From the NCBI RefSeq assembly GCF_001635455.1, contig NZ_LWEH01000013.1, forward strand, positions 248,001 to 312,000: a stretch of 64,000 bases of DNA. The letters are read 5' to 3'. The first letter of the stretch is position 1. Each line of letters opens with the position of its first letter. This DNA comes from Vibrio sp. HI00D65. Lineage in GTDB: Bacteria; Pseudomonadota; Gammaproteobacteria; Enterobacterales; Vibrionaceae. Shown here piece by piece: positions 18,735-28,652 of this stretch. The position numbers and the translations under genes are program-made. The notes under the pieces are model-generated. The model was not told the DNA's origin, did not search any database, and saw only the letters and a program-made list of their open reading frames with translations.

Positions 18735-19427
18735 ATGAAGAAGTTAGGCGTGGTTAACTGTGTATTGGCAGGCAAAACAGTCGCTTTCGCATATGGTGCA
18801 AAAAGTGCCATCAACAAACAAGTCTTGTTGGAGCGTCAACTCGCAACGGAACTGGGTTTTAACAATGATGAGCAAGGTGATCCGCGTTTCCATGGCGGCC
18901 TTCAGAAAGCCCTTCATATCTATCCAAGTGAACACTATCAAGTTTGGCAGCAGGAGCTAGGTGACAAAGGCGTCTTCCAATCAGCTGGCGCTTTTGGAGA
19001 AAACATCAGCTCAAGTGGTGTAACCGAACAATCGATTTGCTTAAAAGATAAAATCCGTATTGGCTCTACTTTGTTGGAAGTATCGCAAGGGCGTATGCCT
19101 TGTTGGAAGCTCAATGTGCGTTTTGACCAACACGATATGGCAAAAAGGCTGCAAGACACACTCAGAACCGGTTGGTACTTCCGAGTGTTAGAAGAGGGCG
19201 AGATCGGTGCAGGTGATGAAATCATACTGTGCGAGCGTCCTTACCCTGATTGGTCGCTTGCTCGTATCATGGGTGCCGTTTTTACCGGTAGCTTAGATAA
19301 AGATTTATTAAGTCAAATGACGGAATTGCCATTGGTTGAGTCTTGGGGAGCGCTTATTGCACGTCGCCTCGAAACGAGTAAAGTCGAAGATTGGGAAATG
19401 CGCTTAGTTGGGCCTACTGCGGTATAA
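18735..19427 (+). CDS. MOSC-domain protein (YiiM-like)
   Basis: 230 residues. MOSC domain at about 35-165 with the conserved DPRFHGGLQKALHIY motif and the molybdenum-liganding cysteine in QGRMPCWKL; a C-terminal 3-alpha domain (about 175-225) as in YiiM. YiiM-type proteins reduce N-hydroxylated compounds using a molybdenum cofactor. The start is ATG 18735 after a GGGAGAG Shine-Dalgarno. It is closed by a strong terminator. Confidence 0.88.
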   Translation: MKKLGVVNCVLAGKTVAFAYGAKSAINKQVLLERQLATELGFNNDEQGDPRFHGGLQKALHIYPSEHYQVWQQELGDKGVFQSAGAFGENISSSGVTEQSICLKDKIRIGSTLLEVSQGRMPCWKLNVRFDQHDMAKRLQDTLRTGWYFRVLEEGEIGAGDEIILCERPYPDWSLARIMGAVFTGSLDKDLLSQMTELPLVESWGALIARRLETSKVEDWEMRLVGPTAV

Positions 19428-19445
19428 AATAGTAATTAGATAGAG

Positions 19446-19477
19446 AAAGCCCGCTATTTAGATATAGCGGGCTTTTT
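19446..19477 (+). terminator. Terminator after the MOSC gene
   Basis: A 10-bp stem AGCCCGCTAT / ATAGCGGGCT with loop TTAGAT and five T; probably also used by the converging exonuclease gene from the other side. Confidence 0.88.
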
Positions 19478-19503
19478 AATAGTGATGAGCTTTGTAAGAA
19501 CCG

Positions 19504-20220
19504 TTACAACCAGAAATTCTTTAGCGGTATATCAGGCGCAAAGTGATGAGCAACCTGTGCTTGAAGTAACTCTGCGGTTGCAATTGCATCAGTAAGCGCA
19601 TGATGTGGCGTGTAGTCGGGTAGGTGATATCGACGACGGCTTTGCCCGAGTCGAACTGAACCTGGCTTCTTACCTTTTAATTTATTCCATAAGCCGCCAG
19701 CCAGTTTGTTCTGGATCTGAGACTCAATCTCCAGCGTATCCAATACCGGAAACTCGATGCCTTCATTCAATCGCACTTTCAATGCGTTGTTCAAGAAATC
19801 TCGCTCAATACGGCGGTAGTGAACAACGGGAATATGGCTAGCCATCGCTTGCAATACTTCATCCAACACTTCATCAAGATCTGGCGCATCGATGATGTCA
19901 TTGTGGGTAATGCCGTGGATAACCACTGACTCTTCCTCTAGTTTCTGCCTCGGACGCAGTGTCCAGTGCCTTGCTTTTCGAAGGTAGATTCGGTTAAGAG
20001 TAAATGGCACCAAACCTATGGTGATGATCCCATCTTTCGAAGGGTTCAAACCGGTTGTTTCGAAATCCAAAGCTAAGAACATTACCTCTGAAAGCGGTGT
20101 GTCAGGCGCAGGAAGAGGTTGGCTGTAGAACTGTTTTAAGCGTTCATCCTGGGCACGTTCAAGCTTTTGAGCAAACTTAAATGGCCAATCGACCGCTGGT
20201 GATCTGAATAGCTTGTTCAT
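19504..20220 (-). CDS. DnaQ-like 3'-5' exonuclease
   Basis: 238 residues of the DEDDh family: motif I ALDFETTGL (residues ~52-60), motif II HNDI region, and motif III HHALTDAIATAELLQ with the catalytic His and Asp. It resembles DNA polymerase III epsilon-type proofreading nucleases but is a stand-alone enzyme. It begins 5 bases after the stop of the upstream CBS/DUF294 gene, so the two form an operon. This pairing recurs in proteobacteria, often near acetate-transport genes; none are here. Confidence 0.88.
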   Translation of the reverse strand: MNKLFRSPAVDWPFKFAQKLERAQDERLKQFYSQPLPAPDTPLSEVMFLALDFETTGLNPSKDGIITIGLVPFTLNRIYLRKARHWTLRPRQKLEEESVVIHGITHNDIIDAPDLDEVLDEVLQAMASHIPVVHYRRIERDFLNNALKVRLNEGIEFPVLDTLEIESQIQNKLAGGLWNKLKGKKPGSVRLGQSRRRYHLPDYTPHHALTDAIATAELLQAQVAHHFAPDIPLKNFWL

Positions 20221-20225
20221 AGACC

Positions 20226-22124
20226 CTACTTAAACTTGTTACTGGCTTGGTAACGGAACTTAAGGAAGTTTTGCGCATTACTTAAGATTTGGAATGCATC
20301 CTTTAGGTTACGACGTTCAAAATCAGACAGATTCTCAGGTTCAATGTTGTTATCCGGTTCGACATTATTATCAACATCGTGCGCTTGATGGCGAATACGA
20401 ACCAGAGAGATAAATTCCATCGCATCTTTAAGATCTTGTGCTCTACCTTTTGGCAGAATACCTGCGTCGATAATGTCGTCTAAGCGTTCAAATGAGTTCT
20501 TAGAGCGAGAACCTACCGCTAGAGCGTGGACACGAATTAAGTCTGCTAGAGGAGCTGTACCGCGTCGTTTGAGGTTGATGGAGTTGTTATGACGACCGTC
20601 TTTCTCCATAACGAAGTCTTTAAAGAAACCGAGTGGTGGAGTTCGGTTGAGCGCATTACGTGCCAGACACGCCAGGAAGCGGTTATTCTTACGTGCACGT
20701 CTTACAATAAAGCTGTTTAATTGTTCTGCCCATTTCAAGCGGCCATATACACCGTCTAGGTCGAAGAAGATCGACGCGTTCAACAGTGCTTTCGGGTTCG
20801 GATCATCAATCCAGTCAGCGAAGCATTCTTCCCATTCTCTGCGGGTCATTCGCCACGTTGGGTTGGTCGCCATGATGTCACCCGTGCAATACACATAACC
20901 ACATTGGTCTAAGCCGTCACAAATGAACTTTGAGAGCGCTTCAAAGTACTTGCCATGTTTTGCTTTGTCGTAGGTGTCGTCAAGAATGATGGCGTTATCT
21001 TGGTCTGTCACCAGTAGCTGCTCATCACGCCCCATAGAGCCTAAAGCGAGGAAACAATATGGAATTGGCGATTTACCTAACTGCTCTTCCGCGAGTTCGA
21101 TAATACGTTGCTTAAAGCTACGGCCAATTACCGACATTGCGGTGCCGACCATGTGAGCATTGGCATCTTCGTTAACGAGACGGACAAAGCTGTCTTTCAC
21201 TTGTTCAGAGAGTACTTTGAGGTCTTCAATACTCTGTTGCTGGAAGATACTACTTACTAAGAGCAGCGAGTTTTGAGATTCGTAACGGACGATGTCGGTC
21301 GCTTCGATAATACCGATTGGCTTCTTATCTTTCAGGACAGGTAAGTGGTGCACGTTGTAACGAAGCATGGTCATCATGGCTTCGTATACGTAGGCATTGT
21401 GGTCAAGAGAGATAACCTCAGGTGTCATCACGCTAGAGACTTCATCGGATGGATCGAGACCTTCTGCCAGTACGCGAGTACATAAATCTCGGTCAGTAAT
21501 AATACCGATAACGGGTGTTGAATCGTCTTCATCATCTTCAACGATGTCAGGGTCGATGATCAACAAAGAAGAGACATTCTCTTCCGCCATCATGGTGGCC
21601 GCTTGTTGAATGGTGCGCGTTTTTTCGATCATCGGTGCTTCACTGGTCAGCAGCGTTTTTACTTTAGATGTCGTGAGGTCGTTGGCATCGTTATTACTAG
21701 AGTTTGCCTGACGAAGGCGCGCATTATCTTCAACCTCTACGAAATCAGCAAAAGAGTCGTAGTTATCGTAGAGTTCTTGGAAAATAGGCTCAGGAACACA
21801 GTAGAGCAGGGTATCTTCGGTCGCTTTTACTGGGAAGCGCACCTTGTTGTTGGTAAGCAGGCCCATTTGACCAAACAGATGGCCTTCATCAAGGCGGTTA
21901 TACAGCTCGCCTTTACGGCGATAGACTTCGACTTCGCCGCTTCGAACCATATACAGGTCATGAATTTGATCACCAAAGTGAATGATAGGTGTGTCTTGGC
22001 GGTAATAAGAAATTTCCACGCTACTGGTCACTTTCGTCAACATCTCCTCAGGGAGCTCATTGAAAGGGGGGTATTGTGCCAGAAAGTTTTGAATCTCTAA
22101 TAACTCAGCATCCATAGTAATCAT
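20226..22124 (-). CDS. cNMP-binding, CBS and DUF294 nucleotidyltransferase-like protein
   Basis: 632 residues. Order: cNMP-binding domain (about 10-130, MVRSGEVEVYRRKG, GHLFGQMGLL), two CBS domains (about 165-290, with GIITDRDLCTRVLAEG and VLKDKKPIGIIEATDIVRY), DUF294 nucleotidyltransferase-like domain (about 330-470, LALGSMGRDEQLLVTDQDNAI) and a helical DUF294 C-terminal domain. The G-S-x6-D-x-D pattern of the transferase family is visible. A signalling role with nucleotide sensing is likely, but the reaction is unknown. First gene of a two-gene operon with the exonuclease. Confidence 0.9.
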   Translation of the reverse strand: MITMDAELLEIQNFLAQYPPFNELPEEMLTKVTSSVEISYYRQDTPIIHFGDQIHDLYMVRSGEVEVYRRKGELYNRLDEGHLFGQMGLLTNNKVRFPVKATEDTLLYCVPEPIFQELYDNYDSFADFVEVEDNARLRQANSSNNDANDLTTSKVKTLLTSEAPMIEKTRTIQQAATMMAEENVSSLLIIDPDIVEDDEDDSTPVIGIITDRDLCTRVLAEGLDPSDEVSSVMTPEVISLDHNAYVYEAMMTMLRYNVHHLPVLKDKKPIGIIEATDIVRYESQNSLLLVSSIFQQQSIEDLKVLSEQVKDSFVRLVNEDANAHMVGTAMSVIGRSFKQRIIELAEEQLGKSPIPYCFLALGSMGRDEQLLVTDQDNAIILDDTYDKAKHGKYFEALSKFICDGLDQCGYVYCTGDIMATNPTWRMTRREWEECFADWIDDPNPKALLNASIFFDLDGVYGRLKWAEQLNSFIVRRARKNNRFLACLARNALNRTPPLGFFKDFVMEKDGRHNNSINLKRRGTAPLADLIRVHALAVGSRSKNSFERLDDIIDAGILPKGRAQDLKDAMEFISLVRIRHQAHDVDNNVEPDNNIEPENLSDFERRNLKDAFQILSNAQNFLKFRYQASNKFK

Positions 22125-22265
22125 CCATTGGTTTGTATGATTTCATGGTACAACATTTGATAATAATTTGCCGTCACAAATCAATCTGTGACCTAAAACC
22201 TTCTTAAAGTCTTAGGGATAGACTAACCTTTCAAATAATGGAGTGACAGTTTAAGGATGATGGGA

Positions 22266-22910
22266 ATGTCGAAGTGGAAGCTTAGTTTTGTATCTGCAGT
22301 TTTTATGTTTTCTCCAAGTTTGTGGGCAGACACTCATACTGTGGATATTCTTGATTACGACCACGTTTATGCAACGGCGCATTCAGGCAGTTTGAACGAA
22401 GATGCTGGGGGAAATAATAATGCATCGGCGTTTGGATTGGGTATTAGCTACATAATGACCGACGATTGGTTACTGCTTGGTGATTATACCGCGCGTTTCA
22501 TCCACCCTGACGAGAGCACGACTCGTATTGATACATTAATGGCTGGTGCAGGTTATCGTTATAGCATCAAGAAAGACTTGGATATTGTCGCTTCTTATTT
22601 GCTTGGCGTGACTAGAGGGGAAGTTGAGCTGAATGGCACCAATGAGACCTTAGAGTCAGGTACGGAATTTGTCCAAGGTGTTAAAGCCGAGCTTAACTAT
22701 GGTTTCGCCAAACGTTGGATTGCGAACGGCAGCGTGCAGCTTAACCGAAGCGATTTGTTCGATGAAGAGATTTACCACCTAGGTTTACGTTACCTAGTGA
22801 CCAACAAATTTGCGATTGGTGGGTCATACCAGCATAGAGATGGTGAAGGGATCACTGGCGTAAGTGAGAGGACTAATGAGTTAGGTGTCGAGTTCTTCCT
22901 CGAGTATTAA
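22266..22910 (+). CDS. Outer-membrane beta-barrel protein
   Basis: About 214 residues. The signal peptide is MSKWKLSFVSAVFMFSPSLWA. The mature part is beta-rich with repeated aromatic-flanked strands (DDWLLLGDYTARF, GYRYSIKKDLDIVASYLLG) and ends in VEFFLEY, a terminal aromatic typical of barrels. AAGG at 22253-22256 is best spaced (9 bases) from ATG 22266; ATGs at 22257 and 22260 are too close. Function unknown. Confidence 0.78.
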   Translation: MSKWKLSFVSAVFMFSPSLWADTHTVDILDYDHVYATAHSGSLNEDAGGNNNASAFGLGISYIMTDDWLLLGDYTARFIHPDESTTRIDTLMAGAGYRYSIKKDLDIVASYLLGVTRGEVELNGTNETLESGTEFVQGVKAELNYGFAKRWIANGSVQLNRSDLFDEEIYHLGLRYLVTNKFAIGGSYQHRDGEGITGVSERTNELGVEFFLEY

Positions 22911-22945
22911 TTGAATCAAACCTAACACATTATGCCAGTTATAAA

Positions 22946-22971
22946 AAAAGCCAGCTTAATCGCTGGCTTTT
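22946..22971. terminator. Bidirectional terminator between the barrel gene and aspC
   Basis: AAAAGCCAGC / GCTGGCTTTT with loop TTAATC and additional A on the left, fitting both convergent genes. Confidence 0.85.
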
Positions 22972-23014
22972 GCATATCTAAGTACCTGCAAGAGCAGGCT
23001 TGGTATTGTGACGA

Positions 23015-24205
23015 TTAAAGAACCGCAGCGATACCTTTACATAGAGGGCCCATGTTTGACTTAGTCATGCCCGCTACACTGATACGGCCAGAGCCAACAA
23101 TGTAGATTGCGAATTCTTCTTTTAGGCGGTTTACTTGCTCTTTGCTCAAACCAGAGAAAGAGAACATGCCGTTTTGGCGCTCGATGAACGTGAAGTCTGC
23201 ATCAACACCTTCCGATTTCAGTGTTGCAACGAATAGCTCACGCATCTCTTGAATACGGTCGCGCATCTCAGCGACTTCCGCTTCCCATTCCGCACGTAGA
23301 CCAGCATCACCAAGGATGTGAGTTACGACAGCACTACCGTGCGCTGGTGGGTTAGAGTAGATGGAGCGGATGATGCTCTTAACTTGAGAGAATGCTGTTG
23401 TTGCTACGTCTGCAGATTCAGCAACTAAAGTGAATGCACCAACACGCTCGTTGTACAGACCGAAGTTCTTAGAGAAGGAGCTCGCAACTAGAATCTCTTT
23501 GTTGTACTTAGCGAAAGTACGAAGGCCAGCAGCATCTTCTTCAACGCCTTTTGCAAAACCTTGGTAAGCAAAGTCGAATAGTGGAAGAAGTTTCTTCTCA
23601 GCAACGAGTTTAGCCAGTACTTCCCACTCTTCAGCTGTTGGGTCGATACCTGTTGGGTTGTGACAGCAGCCGTGGAGAAGAACGATATCACCTTCAGATG
23701 CTTTCTCTAGATCAGCAACCATGCCAGCGAAGTCTTTATCTTTTGTTTCAGCGTTGTAGTAGCTGTACTGAGCAGTTTCGATACCCGCAGCAGCGAAAAC
23801 ACCGTTGTGGTTAGCCCAAGTCGGGTTGCTGATCCAGATTTTCACATCGCCAAGTTGACGCTTAATGAATTCACCAGCAACACGTAGAGCACCAGTACCA
23901 CCCGGAGCTTGTGCTGTTTTAGCGCGTTGAGAAGTTACGATTTCAGCATCTGAACCGAAAAGTAGTTTCTGAACGGCAAGACCGTATTCAGCTGTACCTT
24001 CAATCGTCAGGTAAGATTTGGTTTTTTCGTTTTCAAGAAGTGCAGCTTCTGCTTTCTTTACTGTTTTAAGTACTGGCGTTTGACCATCTTCATTTTTGTA
24101 GATGCCAACACCAAGGTTGATTTTCTCTGCACGAGAGTCGTTTTTAAACTCTTCAGTAAGGCCGAGGATAGGGTCGGCAGGCGCAGCTAACACTTTTTCA
24201 AACAT
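23015..24205 (-). CDS. aspC: Aspartate aminotransferase AspC
   Basis: 396 residues from the Met of [16 protein letters not shown], the same length as E. coli AspC. PLP class I aminotransferase: cofactor lysine in [15 protein letters not shown], substrate arginine in GRISVAG, and [14 protein letters not shown]. It interconverts aspartate and 2-oxoglutarate with oxaloacetate and glutamate; relaxed aromatic specificity (TyrB-like) cannot be excluded. The frame is open six codons further upstream (MTWMKI) but the family start fits 24205. A single gene, closed by the shared terminator. Confidence 0.93.
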   Translation of the reverse strand: MFEKVLAAPADPILGLTEEFKNDSRAEKINLGVGIYKNEDGQTPVLKTVKKAEAALLENEKTKSYLTIEGTAEYGLAVQKLLFGSDAEIVTSQRAKTAQAPGGTGALRVAGEFIKRQLGDVKIWISNPTWANHNGVFAAAGIETAQYSYYNAETKDKDFAGMVADLEKASEGDIVLLHGCCHNPTGIDPTAEEWEVLAKLVAEKKLLPLFDFAYQGFAKGVEEDAAGLRTFAKYNKEILVASSFSKNFGLYNERVGAFTLVAESADVATTAFSQVKSIIRSIYSNPPAHGSAVVTHILGDAGLRAEWEAEVAEMRDRIQEMRELFVATLKSEGVDADFTFIERQNGMFSFSGLSKEQVNRLKEEFAIYIVGSGRISVAGMTKSNMGPLCKGIAAVL

Positions 24206-24451
24206 AATCTTCATCCATGTCAATTGAGAGGGGATAGTATCTATGGGTAGTTATACCTGTATGGAATTTTTAAGACAATACGAAGTGAACAGAAAGACCA
24301 AAAAAAATCCATTTCAACCAGATTTATTGGCTAAATAGGGTATTTGATAACAAAACACCCTACGGATTAACCTATAGGATGCAAGAAGTTAGTGGTTTTT
24401 GAAAACATTATGCAGTGGAAGCAATAAGGTTTTCTCTCTCGATTTCGTTTT

Positions 24452-24709
24452 CTACGCTTTTCCCATCTTTATAAGTGGCTGCGATTTAACAATAAGGCAT
24501 TCTACGGCTAAAAAGGCTTGAACAACTTGCGGATCGAAATGAGAACTTTCTAAAATGATCTCTTTGGCTTGTTGATGTGTAAATACAGGTTTATAGACGC
24601 GTTTATATATTAATGTGTCATAAACATCGGCTAAGGCCATTAAGCGACCCGTCAAAGGAAACTCTATCGATAGCTTTTGCGGATCGATACAAGAAAGTGG
24701 TTAGTGTTG
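24452..24709 (-). pseudogene. Remnant of an HD-GYP c-di-GMP phosphodiesterase
   Basis: The 67 codons 24452-24655 plus in-frame sequence upstream to an in-frame stop near 24710 read like the last third of an HD-GYP domain: FPLTGRLMALADVYDTLIYKRVYK, then HQQAKEIILESSHFDP and VVQAFLAVE. The diagnostic HD and HHE-x-x-DGSGYP parts are absent, so no enzyme can be made. The fragment is probably the decayed end of an RpfG-type regulator. No upstream remnant is visible. Confidence 0.7.
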
Positions 24710-24860
24710 AATTTTTGTTCGCTAGGTGGGGGATAATACAGCGTTATTATGAAGAGATTTGAATAGCCTCGGTTGAATCTCGAGGCTATTACGTCGATGA
24801 GGTTGCGATGAGAACTAAGAGGACTAGCTGCAACGCGGCCTAACGACTATAAAAAGCTAG

Positions 24861-25160
24861 CTACTTTTTAAGATTGATTTCAGCTTCAATAGAGCCAGTT
24901 TCAATTTCCGGGTGTGACGCTAGTTTGTCTGCTGCCCATTGGTTGATGTGTTTAAGAATTGCAGATACCGCGTGCTTTTCAGTAGGTGCTTGATCTTGTT
25001 CTACATCTAGCTTCTGCTTTGGATGTGAGCCTGTCGCATCTTCAGCAATATGGAGCCAATCTGGGTGCCAGTAGTATGGCTGGCCACTCGGTGTTGTCCA
25101 ACTATGAACACCGTTTGACTCTCCTTTATAACTTAACTGATCTGCTTCTATTTTTTTCAT
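24861..25160 (-). CDS. Small soluble protein of unknown function
   Basis: 99 residues with no signal or membrane segment. The N-terminal third has an aromatic motif (SWTTPSGQPYYWHPDWLHIAED) that may be a small beta unit; the C-terminal part is helical and acidic. GAGATAACA precedes the ATG. I do not recognise the family, but composition looks like a real gene. It stands alone between the HD-GYP remnant and the divergent MocR gene. Confidence 0.6.
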   Translation of the reverse strand: MKKIEADQLSYKGESNGVHSWTTPSGQPYYWHPDWLHIAEDATGSHPKQKLDVEQDQAPTEKHAVSAILKHINQWAADKLASHPEIETGSIEAEINLKK

Positions 25161-25379
25161 TGTTATCTCGCATGTTTTTGGGTTACATCAAATTATTGAG
25201 GCATAAAGCGAATTTAGCTCTTACCTTGGATACAAACTTAGCAAAGCTTACAAAGTTAGCTGTGAACCAATTCACACAATTATAGAAATTAGGTGCAAGC
25301 ATATGGATAGAAGCAATAGTTGCTCACGTTAATGATAAGATCACCCGTCCAAAGGAATTTATCTAGGTAGTACAATTAG

Positions 25380-26780
25380 ATGGCGCGTTATGAAGAGCTT
25401 GCAATGGATATTCGAACTCAGATCGCTAATAACACATGGCGTTCAGGAGAGAAGATCCCCTCTGTGCGCATGAGCTGTCGTAACTACAACGTCAGTAATA
25501 GTACTGTGCTACAAGCCTATCAGTTGCTAGAAAGTGAAGGTTGGATCATTGCTAAGCCTCAGTCTGGCTACTTTGTTGCTCCTAAAGTCGATGGTGTGGA
25601 TTATCAGCCGCCAGTAGCTCGAGAGAAGAAGGCGATTAACGATCGCTTATTTGATTTTCTAAAATCCAGTTCTGCTAAGGGTATAGTTCCTTTTGGTTCC
25701 GCCTTTCCTGACCCAGATCTTTTTCCTTTACCCACCTTAACTCGAAATCTAGCCAGTGCCGGAAGAAAAATGACGGGTGCGAGTGTGATTAATAACTTGC
25801 CACCAGGGAGCGAGTCATTAAGAAGGCAGATCGCACAGCGCTACTTACAACAAGGTATTAGCGTTAACCATCAAGATGTTGTGATTACGTCGGGTGCGAT
25901 GGAAGCTCTGAACTTGAGTCTGCAAACCGTGACCCAATCTGGCGACCATGTTGTGATTGAATCGCCGGCATTTTATGGCGCTTTGCAAGCCGTAGAGAGG
26001 CTGGGGCTTAAGCCTATCGAAGTGGACGTTTGCCCTGTTAAAGGATTGGATATTGAGCAGTTTGAAATCGTACTGAAGAACAATAATGTGAAAGCATGTT
26101 GGCTGATGACGACTTTTCAAAACCCAACAGGCACAAGTTTGTCGGACGAAGCCAAACGTCGAGTAGTCGAGATAGCAGAGCAGAACAACACGTATATTAT
26201 TGAAGATGATGTGTACGGTGACCTTTACCATGAAGGACATAAACCTAAGCCTCTGAAGGCGTCTGATAAAACGGATTCGGTTTTACTGTGTGGTTCTTAT
26301 TCAAAAAGTCTATGCCCAGGCTATCGAGTGGGATGGGTGGTGAATGCTCGCTTCAATGATGCGATTCAGAAACTACAACTGCTTTCCACGCTCTCTAGTA
26401 GCGCGCCAGTTCAGCTTGGTGTCACACATTTCTTAACTCATGAAAGCTACGATAATCATCTACGTAAATTACGTAAGAGTCTTTTGGAGCGAAAAGCGCG
26501 TTTTATAGAAATTATTAAGCAGTACTTTCCACACTCTATCAAAATTGAAGATCCCGCTGGTGGTTACTTCATCTGGATCCGCTTCAATTCTGGCTTCGAC
26601 AGCCAGCAGCTTCATCAACTTGCGATTGCGCAGGGAATAAGTGTCGCATCAGGTAACTTGTTTAGTGAGCAGGGGAGAGTTGACAATGCAATTCGTCTGA
26701 ACTTCTCCTACGAACTCACTCAAGAGAGAGAAAACGCCCTCGTATTGCTCGGAAAACTCGCCCATCAGTTGGCATATTAA
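25380..26780 (+). CDS. MocR-type GntR/aminotransferase regulator
   Basis: 466 residues. An N-terminal GntR winged helix (about 1-70: IRTQIANNTWRSGEKIPSVR and VSNSTVLQAYQLLESEGWI) is fused to a fold-type I aminotransferase domain (about 105-460) with VVITSGAMEALNLSLQ, TTFQNPTGTSLS and the PLP lysine in GSYSKSLCPGYRVGW. MocR proteins are PLP-binding transcription regulators (for example PdxR, GabR) and usually do not catalyse transamination. Its target is unknown; no obvious divergent partner. Confidence 0.9.
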   Translation: MARYEELAMDIRTQIANNTWRSGEKIPSVRMSCRNYNVSNSTVLQAYQLLESEGWIIAKPQSGYFVAPKVDGVDYQPPVAREKKAINDRLFDFLKSSSAKGIVPFGSAFPDPDLFPLPTLTRNLASAGRKMTGASVINNLPPGSESLRRQIAQRYLQQGISVNHQDVVITSGAMEALNLSLQTVTQSGDHVVIESPAFYGALQAVERLGLKPIEVDVCPVKGLDIEQFEIVLKNNNVKACWLMTTFQNPTGTSLSDEAKRRVVEIAEQNNTYIIEDDVYGDLYHEGHKPKPLKASDKTDSVLLCGSYSKSLCPGYRVGWVVNARFNDAIQKLQLLSTLSSSAPVQLGVTHFLTHESYDNHLRKLRKSLLERKARFIEIIKQYFPHSIKIEDPAGGYFIWIRFNSGFDSQQLHQLAIAQGISVASGNLFSEQGRVDNAIRLNFSYELTQERENALVLLGKLAHQLAY

Positions 26781-26916
26781 GTGCAGATATAAACGCTAAC
26801 TGACTCATAAAACAACATAATGCTAACTGTACGGTTTTATTGTGGGGAAACTGTACGCCTTATTTACCGAACAGTTGTGATTCAATAACGTTAGACCAAA
26901 TATTGGAGGTACAGTT

Positions 26917-27123
26917 ATGTTGAAAATGACTATAGGAAATGAAGTGAAGCTGATTGTCGTCGCGATTGTGTGCGCGCTTCTGCTTATTCTTGGCCATGTA
27001 TTATTGGCAAAAGCATTCGCTGATACGGCATGGGCGGAATACACCACCGCTGCTATTCCATTTGTAATGATGGCGATTTGTGGTCTCGCGATAAAGTATG
27101 CAAGTAATCAGGACGTTGATTAG
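26917..27123 (+). CDS. Small two-helix membrane protein
   Basis: 68 residues with two hydrophobic segments (about 10-32, LIVVAIVCALLLILGHVLLA; about 42-62, TTAAIPFVMMAICGLAIKYA). A GGAGGTACAGTT ribosome site precedes the ATG, which supports translation. Unknown function; between the MocR gene and asnS and ending near a terminator. Confidence 0.65.
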   Translation: MLKMTIGNEVKLIVVAIVCALLLILGHVLLAKAFADTAWAEYTTAAIPFVMMAICGLAIKYASNQDVD

Positions 27124-27188
27124 CGCACCTATCAAGGAGCTTGGTTTGGCATGACTCCTAATAACGTTCTCGTTCTGTTTTGAACATA

Positions 27189-27217
27189 AAAAAACCTCCG
27201 CAATTGCGGAGGTTTTT
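27189..27217. terminator. Bidirectional terminator before asnS
   Basis: A perfect 12-bp stem AAAAACCTCCGC / GCGGAGGTTTTT with loop AATT; serves the small-protein gene and asnS. Confidence 0.92.
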
Positions 27218-27251
27218 GTTTTCTTTCTTTAAATTCGAGCTTAACGCGGCA

Positions 27252-28652
27252 TTAGAAGTTCGCAGAGCGAGGAGTACGTGGGAATGGAATAACGTCACGT
27301 ACGTTGCCCATGCCTGTTACGTAAGATACTAGTCGCTCGAAACCTAGACCGAAGCCAGAATGAGGTACTGTGCCGTATTTACGTAGGTCGCGGTACCAGT
27401 TCATGTGCTCTGGGTCGATACCTACTTCACGCATGCGCTCATCTAGAATGTCTAGACGCTCTTCACGCTGAGAACCACCGATGATTTCGCCGATACCAGG
27501 TGCTAGTACGTCCATCGCCGCTACAGTCTTACCGTCATCGTTAGCACGCATGTAAAATGCTTTGATGTCTTTCGGGTAGTTCTTAACAATTACAGGCGCT
27601 TTGAAGTGTTCTTCAGCTAGGTAACGCTCGTGCTCAGAAGACATATCGATACCCCATTCAACTGGGAATTCGAACTCACGACCTGAATCTAGAAGGATCT
27701 GGATTGCGTCAGTATAGTCTACTTGTGCGAAGTCAGAAGTTACGAACTGCTCTAGACGAGTAATTGCTTCTTTGTCGATACGTTGAGCGAAGAACTCAAG
27801 GTCGTCACGACACTCCTCTAGTACGGCTTTGAATACAAACTTAAGCATGTCTTCAGATAGCTTAGCGATATCTTCTAGATCCGCGAAAGCTACTTCAGGT
27901 TCAACCATCCAGAATTCAGCTAGGTGGCGGCTTGTGTTTGAGTTTTCAGCACGGAACGTAGGACCGAACGTGTAAACTTTGCTTAGTGCACAAGCGTAAG
28001 CTTCACCGTTTAGCTGGCCAGATACTGTTAGGAATGTTTCTTTACCGAAGAAATCTTCGTTGTAATCAACATCGCCTTTTTCTGTGCGAGGTAGGTTTTC
28101 CATGTCTAACGTAGAAACGCGGAACATTTCACCAGCACCCTCAGCATCAGAAGCCGTGATTAGCGGAGCAGAAACCCAGAAGAAACCTTGCTCGTGGTAG
28201 AAGCGGTGAATCGCTTGAGATAGACAGTTACGAACACGCGCTACTGCACCGATTACGTTTGTACGTGGGCGTAGGTGAGCTACTTCACGAAGGTATTCGA
28301 TAGAGTGACGAGTTTTCGCCATTGGGTATGTTTCCGCGTCTTCAACCCAACCAACAACTTTAACGTCAGTTGCAGCAAGCTCAAAATCTTGACCTTTCGC
28401 TGGAGACTCAACAATCTTACCTGTTACTTCAACAGAGCAGCCAGTAGTTAGCTTTAATACTTCGTTTTCGTAATTATTAAGATTATTAGGGACCACGGCC
28501 TGAATCGGGTCGAAACAAGAGCCGTCATAAATGGCAAGGAAAGAGATTCCAGCTTTGGAATCACGACGTGAACGGATCCAGCCGCGAACAGTTACTTCAC
28601 TGTCTACCGCTAGCTTGCCGCCAAGTACGTCTTTTACAGGCGCGTAAGTCAT
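27252..28652 (-). CDS. asnS: Asparaginyl-tRNA synthetase AsnS
   Basis: 466 residues from [10 protein letters not shown], exactly the E. coli length. An N-terminal OB-fold anticodon domain (about 15-110, [14 protein letters not shown]) and a class IIb catalytic domain with motif 2 [21 protein letters not shown] and motif 3 [15 protein letters not shown]. It charges tRNA(Asn). The frame continues six codons upstream to 28670; that start has no ribosome site, whereas GGAG sits 12 bases before 28652. Confidence 0.97.
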   Translation of the reverse strand: MTYAPVKDVLGGKLAVDSEVTVRGWIRSRRDSKAGISFLAIYDGSCFDPIQAVVPNNLNNYENEVLKLTTGCSVEVTGKIVESPAKGQDFELAATDVKVVGWVEDAETYPMAKTRHSIEYLREVAHLRPRTNVIGAVARVRNCLSQAIHRFYHEQGFFWVSAPLITASDAEGAGEMFRVSTLDMENLPRTEKGDVDYNEDFFGKETFLTVSGQLNGEAYACALSKVYTFGPTFRAENSNTSRHLAEFWMVEPEVAFADLEDIAKLSEDMLKFVFKAVLEECRDDLEFFAQRIDKEAITRLEQFVTSDFAQVDYTDAIQILLDSGREFEFPVEWGIDMSSEHERYLAEEHFKAPVIVKNYPKDIKAFYMRANDDGKTVAAMDVLAPGIGEIIGGSQREERLDILDERMREVGIDPEHMNWYRDLRKYGTVPHSGFGLGFERLVSYVTGMGNVRDVIPFPRTPRSANF

